Of a DNA stretch of 15,963 nucleotides, positions 13,191-15,963 are shown one piece after another; position 1 is the stretch's first letter, and each line of letters starts with the position of its first letter. The notes under the pieces were generated by a model, which did no database searches, was not told the DNA's origin, and saw only the letters and a list, made by a program, of their open reading frames with translations. The stretch covers positions 1 through 15,963 of the forward strand of contig CALEQZ010000047.1 of assembly GCA_937908115.1 (NCBI GenBank), written 5' to 3'. Source of the DNA: an uncultured Alcaligenaceae bacterium. Lineage in GTDB: Bacteria > Pseudomonadota > Gammaproteobacteria > Burkholderiales > Burkholderiaceae_B. Position numbers and translations under genes: made by a program.

Positions 13191-15499
13191 ACCGGCTCGT
13201 GCGTATCATCCTGATCGTCGGGGCCATGAGCGGCCTGGCGCTGCTCGGCCTGCTGGCCTGGTCCACGGGCAATGCCTCGCGCTTTGCCCAGTACCACGAC
13301 ACGCTGCTGCTGCTCAACGGCGTCTTCGCGCTGGCGATGTTCGTCTGGGTGCTCAGCCTGACGGTCAAGCTGGCCCGGCAGCTGCGGCGCCGGCAGTTCG
13401 GCGCGCGACTGACGGCGCGCTTCGCGCTGGCCTTCGCGCTCATCGGCGTGGTGCCGGGCGCGCTCATCTACACGCTGTCGGTGCAGTTCATGTCGCGCTC
13501 GATCGAGTCGTGGTTCAACGTGCGGGTCGACAGCGCGCTGGAGGCCGGCCTGAACCTCGGCCGCGCCGCGCTCGATACGCAGCTGGCCGAGCTCGAGGCG
13601 CGGGCGCGCTCGATGGCGGTGGAGCTGAACAACACTTCGGATGCCAATGTGCCGCTGGTGCTGACGCGGCTGCGCGAGGCCAATGGCGTGACCGAGGCCA
13701 TGGTGTTTACCGGCAGCGGGCGCATGGTGGCGTTTTCCAGCAGCATGTATGGGCAGCTGCTGCCCGAGCTGCCGCCGTCGACGGTCATCGACCAATTGCG
13801 GCTGGCGCGCGGCTACGCGGCCGCCGAGGCCGACACGCCGGACCTGCCGGGGGCCGGCGCCGGCCTGCACCTGCGCGTGGTCATCCCGCTTTCCACGCCC
13901 GGCCGCCTGGAAAGCCTGCTCGGCGCAGGTCCTGAACCGCGCTGGCTGCAGCTGGTGCAGCCGGTGGCCGAACAGATTGCCCGCAACGCCAACCGCGTCC
14001 AGGAAGGGTTTCGCGATTACCAGGAGCTGGCTTTGTCCCGGCTAGGGCTGCGCAAGCTCTACGGCATCACGCTGACGCTGGCGTTGCTGCTGGCGGTGTT
14101 CGCGTCCATCGCCGTGGCGCTGTCGCTGTCCAAGCGCCTGGTGCGGCCGCTGCTGACGCTGGCTGCGGGCACGCAGGCCGTCAGCGTGGGCGATTACCGG
14201 CCCCTGCCGGAGCCACCGCTGCGCGACGAGGTCGGCCAGCTCACCCGCTCGTTCAACGCGATGACGCGCCAGCTGGACGAAGCGCGGCGCATGGTCGAAA
14301 GCAACCGCGCCCAGTTGGAACGCACCAACGTCTATCTGGAAAGCGTGCTGGCCAACCTGTCTTCGGGGGTCATCGCCTTCGACGAGGGCTTTCGCGTCAC
14401 CATGGTCAACCAAGGCGCTCAGGACATCCTGCAGGCCGACTTGCGTGCCGTCATCGGCCGGCCGCTGGAAACCGTCGAGGGCATGCTGGCGTTCGCCCGG
14501 GTGGTGCGGGAGACCTTCGCCGCGCACGATGCGGTGGGCTCGGAGCGCCAGCACTGGCAACAGCAGTTCGAGATCACGCTTTCGCACGCCGCGGCCGAAG
14601 GCGCGGCGCCGACGGTCACGCTGCTTGCGCGCGGCACGCATTTGAAGGTCGACGGCCGCGGCAACGGTTACCTGGTCGTGTTCGACGATATCACCGAAGT
14701 GATATCGGCCAACCGGACCGTGGCATGGGGCGAGGTGGCACGCCGGCTGGCGCACGAAATCAAGAACCCGCTCACGCCCATCCAGCTTTCGGCCGAGCGC
14801 CTGGCGATGAAGCTGGCCGACCGGCTCTCGCCCGAGGATGCGCGCATGCTCGAGCGCGCCACCCACACCATCGTCAACCAGGTGGCCTCGCTCAAGCAAA
14901 TGGTGGACGATTTTCGCGAGTACGCGCGCACGCCACCCGCAGTCATGGAACCCATCGACTTCAACGCGCTGGCTGCCGACGTGCTGACGCTCTACGGCTG
15001 GGATCCGGACGGCGGCGCCGCGCGCGGCGGCCATGCCTTGCGGCTGGAGGTCGAGTTGGACCAAAATCTGCCAAGGATAGAAGGCGACGCCACCCAGCTG
15101 AGGCAGGTGTTGCACAATCTGCTGGCCAACGCCCGCGACGCCGTGGCCGACCAGGGTGAGGCCGGCGTCGTGCGGGTTACCACCGCGCTTGCGCAGGCGC
15201 GCCGGGCCGACGGGTCCGAGCAGCCGGCGGTGCGCCTGACCGTTTCCGATTCTGGTCCCGGCTTTTCGCCGCAGGTGCTGCAGCGCGCCTGCGAGCCATA
15301 CGTGACGACCAAGCCCCATGGCACCGGGCTGGGGCTGGCCATCGTCAGGAAAATCGTCGATGAGCACGGCGGGCGCATGGACATCGCCAACCGTCGCGAA
15401 GGCGGCGCCCGGGTTTCCATTTTGCTGACGCGCCTGGCTGCGCCGGCGCATGGGCTGGACCTTGCCGCCCAGGAAAACGATAATTCGGCTACCCAATAG
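13187..15499 (+). CDS. ntrY: Sensor histidine kinase NtrY
   Basis: NtrY is the inner-membrane kinase of the NtrY-NtrX pair, associated in studied species with nitrogen metabolism, redox signals and envelope traits. The 770-aa protein has three N-terminal membrane helices (about 6-25, 41-62, 79-98), a periplasmic domain (about 100-288), a fourth helix (291-313), a HAMP segment (about 314-367), a PAS domain (about 380-505) and the kinase core. The phospho-accepting H523 lies in RRLAHEIKNPLTPIQLSAER, the N box is around N644 (HNLLANARDA), the G1 box is DSGPGF (688-693) and the G2 box GTGLGLAIV (712-720), all intact, so the kinase should be active. It overlaps the DUF4390 gene by 4 bp. Its TAG overlaps the Shine-Dalgarno sequence of ntrX. 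Confidence 0.95.
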   Translation: MNRLVRIILIVGAMSGLALLGLLAWSTGNASRFAQYHDTLLLLNGVFALAMFVWVLSLTVKLARQLRRRQFGARLTARFALAFALIGVVPGALIYTLSVQFMSRSIESWFNVRVDSALEAGLNLGRAALDTQLAELEARARSMAVELNNTSDANVPLVLTRLREANGVTEAMVFTGSGRMVAFSSSMYGQLLPELPPSTVIDQLRLARGYAAAEADTPDLPGAGAGLHLRVVIPLSTPGRLESLLGAGPEPRWLQLVQPVAEQIARNANRVQEGFRDYQELALSRLGLRKLYGITLTLALLLAVFASIAVALSLSKRLVRPLLTLAAGTQAVSVGDYRPLPEPPLRDEVGQLTRSFNAMTRQLDEARRMVESNRAQLERTNVYLESVLANLSSGVIAFDEGFRVTMVNQGAQDILQADLRAVIGRPLETVEGMLAFARVVRETFAAHDAVGSERQHWQQQFEITLSHAAAEGAAPTVTLLARGTHLKVDGRGNGYLVVFDDITEVISANRTVAWGEVARRLAHEIKNPLTPIQLSAERLAMKLADRLSPEDARMLERATHTIVNQVASLKQMVDDFREYARTPPAVMEPIDFNALAADVLTLYGWDPDGGAARGGHALRLEVELDQNLPRIEGDATQLRQVLHNLLANARDAVADQGEAGVVRVTTALAQARRADGSEQPAVRLTVSDSGPGFSPQVLQRACEPYVTTKPHGTGLGLAIVRKIVDEHGGRMDIANRREGGARVSILLTRLAAPAHGLDLAAQENDNSATQ

Positions 15500-15509
15500 G
15501 TGATTGTTT

Positions 15510-15963
15510 ATGGCCAGAATTCTGGTGGTCGACGACGAAGTCGGTATTCGCGAGCTTCTGTCCGAGATCCTTTACGACGAAGGGCATACGGTGGAGCTGG
15601 CGGAAAACGCCGCCCAGGCCCGCGAGGCCAGGCTGCGCAGCCGCCCCGACCTCGTCCTTCTCGATATTTGGATGCCCGATACCGATGGCGTCAGCCTGCT
15701 CAAGGAATGGGCCTCGCAGGGCCTGCTCGACATGCCCGTCATCATGATGAGCGGCCACGCCACCATCGACACCGCGGTCGAGGCCACGCGTATCGGCGCC
15801 GTCGACTTTCTCGAAAAACCCATCACGCTGCAGCGCTTGCTCAAGACCATCGGCGCGGCGCTGGCGCGCGGACGCATCACGCCGCCCGTGGTGGCGCCGG
15901 CCGTGGCGGCTACGCCCGCTGCGCCTGCGGCAGCACCCGCGTCTGCGCCCGCGGTGCCGGCTG
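15510..15963 (+). CDS. ntrX: Response regulator NtrX, N-terminal part (3' end outside window)
   Basis: This is the partner regulator of NtrY. The first 120 residues form a complete receiver domain: acidic pocket D8/D9 (VVDDE), phospho-acceptor D52 (LDIWMP), switch S81 (MSGHAT) and K103 (EKP). The ATG at 15510 has a good Shine-Dalgarno AGGTGA (15498-15503) 6 nt upstream that overlaps the ntrY stop. After residue 122 the sequence becomes almost wholly Ala, Pro and Val (about 124-151) up to the window edge. In classical NtrX proteins a sigma-54-interacting AAA+ domain begins soon after the receiver. Here either a long flexible linker precedes it or the output domain is different; the window does not tell. 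The receiver call is firm, the name NtrX rests on the gene pair. Confidence 0.92.
   Translation, partial: MARILVVDDEVGIRELLSEILYDEGHTVELAENAAQAREARLRSRPDLVLLDIWMPDTDGVSLLKEWASQGLLDMPVIMMSGHATIDTAVEATRIGAVDFLEKPITLQRLLKTIGAALARGRITPPVVAPAVAATPAAPAAAPASAPAVPA

Noticed and set aside
14042..15496. Open frame of about 484 codons on the minus strand opposite ntrY
   Set aside because: The same effect: stop codons are rare in this frame because of GC-rich codon use. The plus strand carries all histidine-kinase motifs and the antisense product resembles no protein family.
1..15963. Mobile element, toxin-antitoxin pair, defence island or CRISPR array
   Set aside because: No transposase, integrase, nuclease, paired small genes, spaced repeats or shift in base composition is seen. 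All genes are ordinary chromosomal families.

Overview
The window is a gene-dense, very GC-rich stretch of core bacterial chromosome. The third-position G/C codon bias, the gene families and the gene order (dprA, def, fmt, rsmB, a DUF4390 gene, ntrY, ntrX) point to a betaproteobacterium of the Burkholderiales, most likely Alcaligenaceae (Bordetella/Achromobacter type). This assignment is inference from gene content and protein character, not from a search. I see no rRNA, tRNA, CRISPR array, insertion sequence, phage gene or integration scar.

Layout. (1) At 1-721 is the 3' part of a LysR-type regulator, cut by the window edge. It converges, with overlapping stop codons, on a minus-strand block: dprA (2153-3316), mvaB (1186-2094) and a small two-helix membrane protein (718-1182). 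(2) Divergent from dprA is a full-length chromate transporter gene, chrA (3370-4548), then a 100-bp AT-rich promoter region and the translation-initiation pair def-fmt (4649-6170). (3) A LOG-family phosphoribohydrolase gene (minus, 6176-6763) converges on fmt. It is separated by a 237-bp intergenic region holding a tandem repeat from a ferritin-like gene (plus, 7001-7549), which converges on rimO (minus, 7568-8905). An asmA-family gene (minus, 9013-11064) follows. (4) Divergent from asmA is a plus-strand run: rsmB (11221-12567), a secreted DUF4390 protein (12615-13190), ntrY (13187-15499) and the start of ntrX (15510 to window end).

How the genes work together. def and fmt form and remove the N-formyl group of initiator Met. 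rsmB (16S rRNA m5C967) and rimO (ribosomal protein S12 methylthiolation) modify the ribosome, so much of the window concerns translation. dprA loads RecA during natural transformation and recombination. mvaB ends leucine/HMG-CoA breakdown. The DUF4390-ntrY-ntrX block is a membrane-sensing two-component system; the secreted DUF4390 protein overlaps ntrY by 4 bp and may act with its periplasmic domain.

No wholly new system is evident. The points most worth a second look are the Pro/Ala-rich stretch directly after the NtrX receiver, where an AAA+ domain would usually begin; the tandem 19-bp repeat before the ferritin-like gene; the loss of the bacterioferritin haem-ligand Met in that protein; the 17-bp palindrome in the def leader; and the uncharacterised membrane protein coupled to mvaB.
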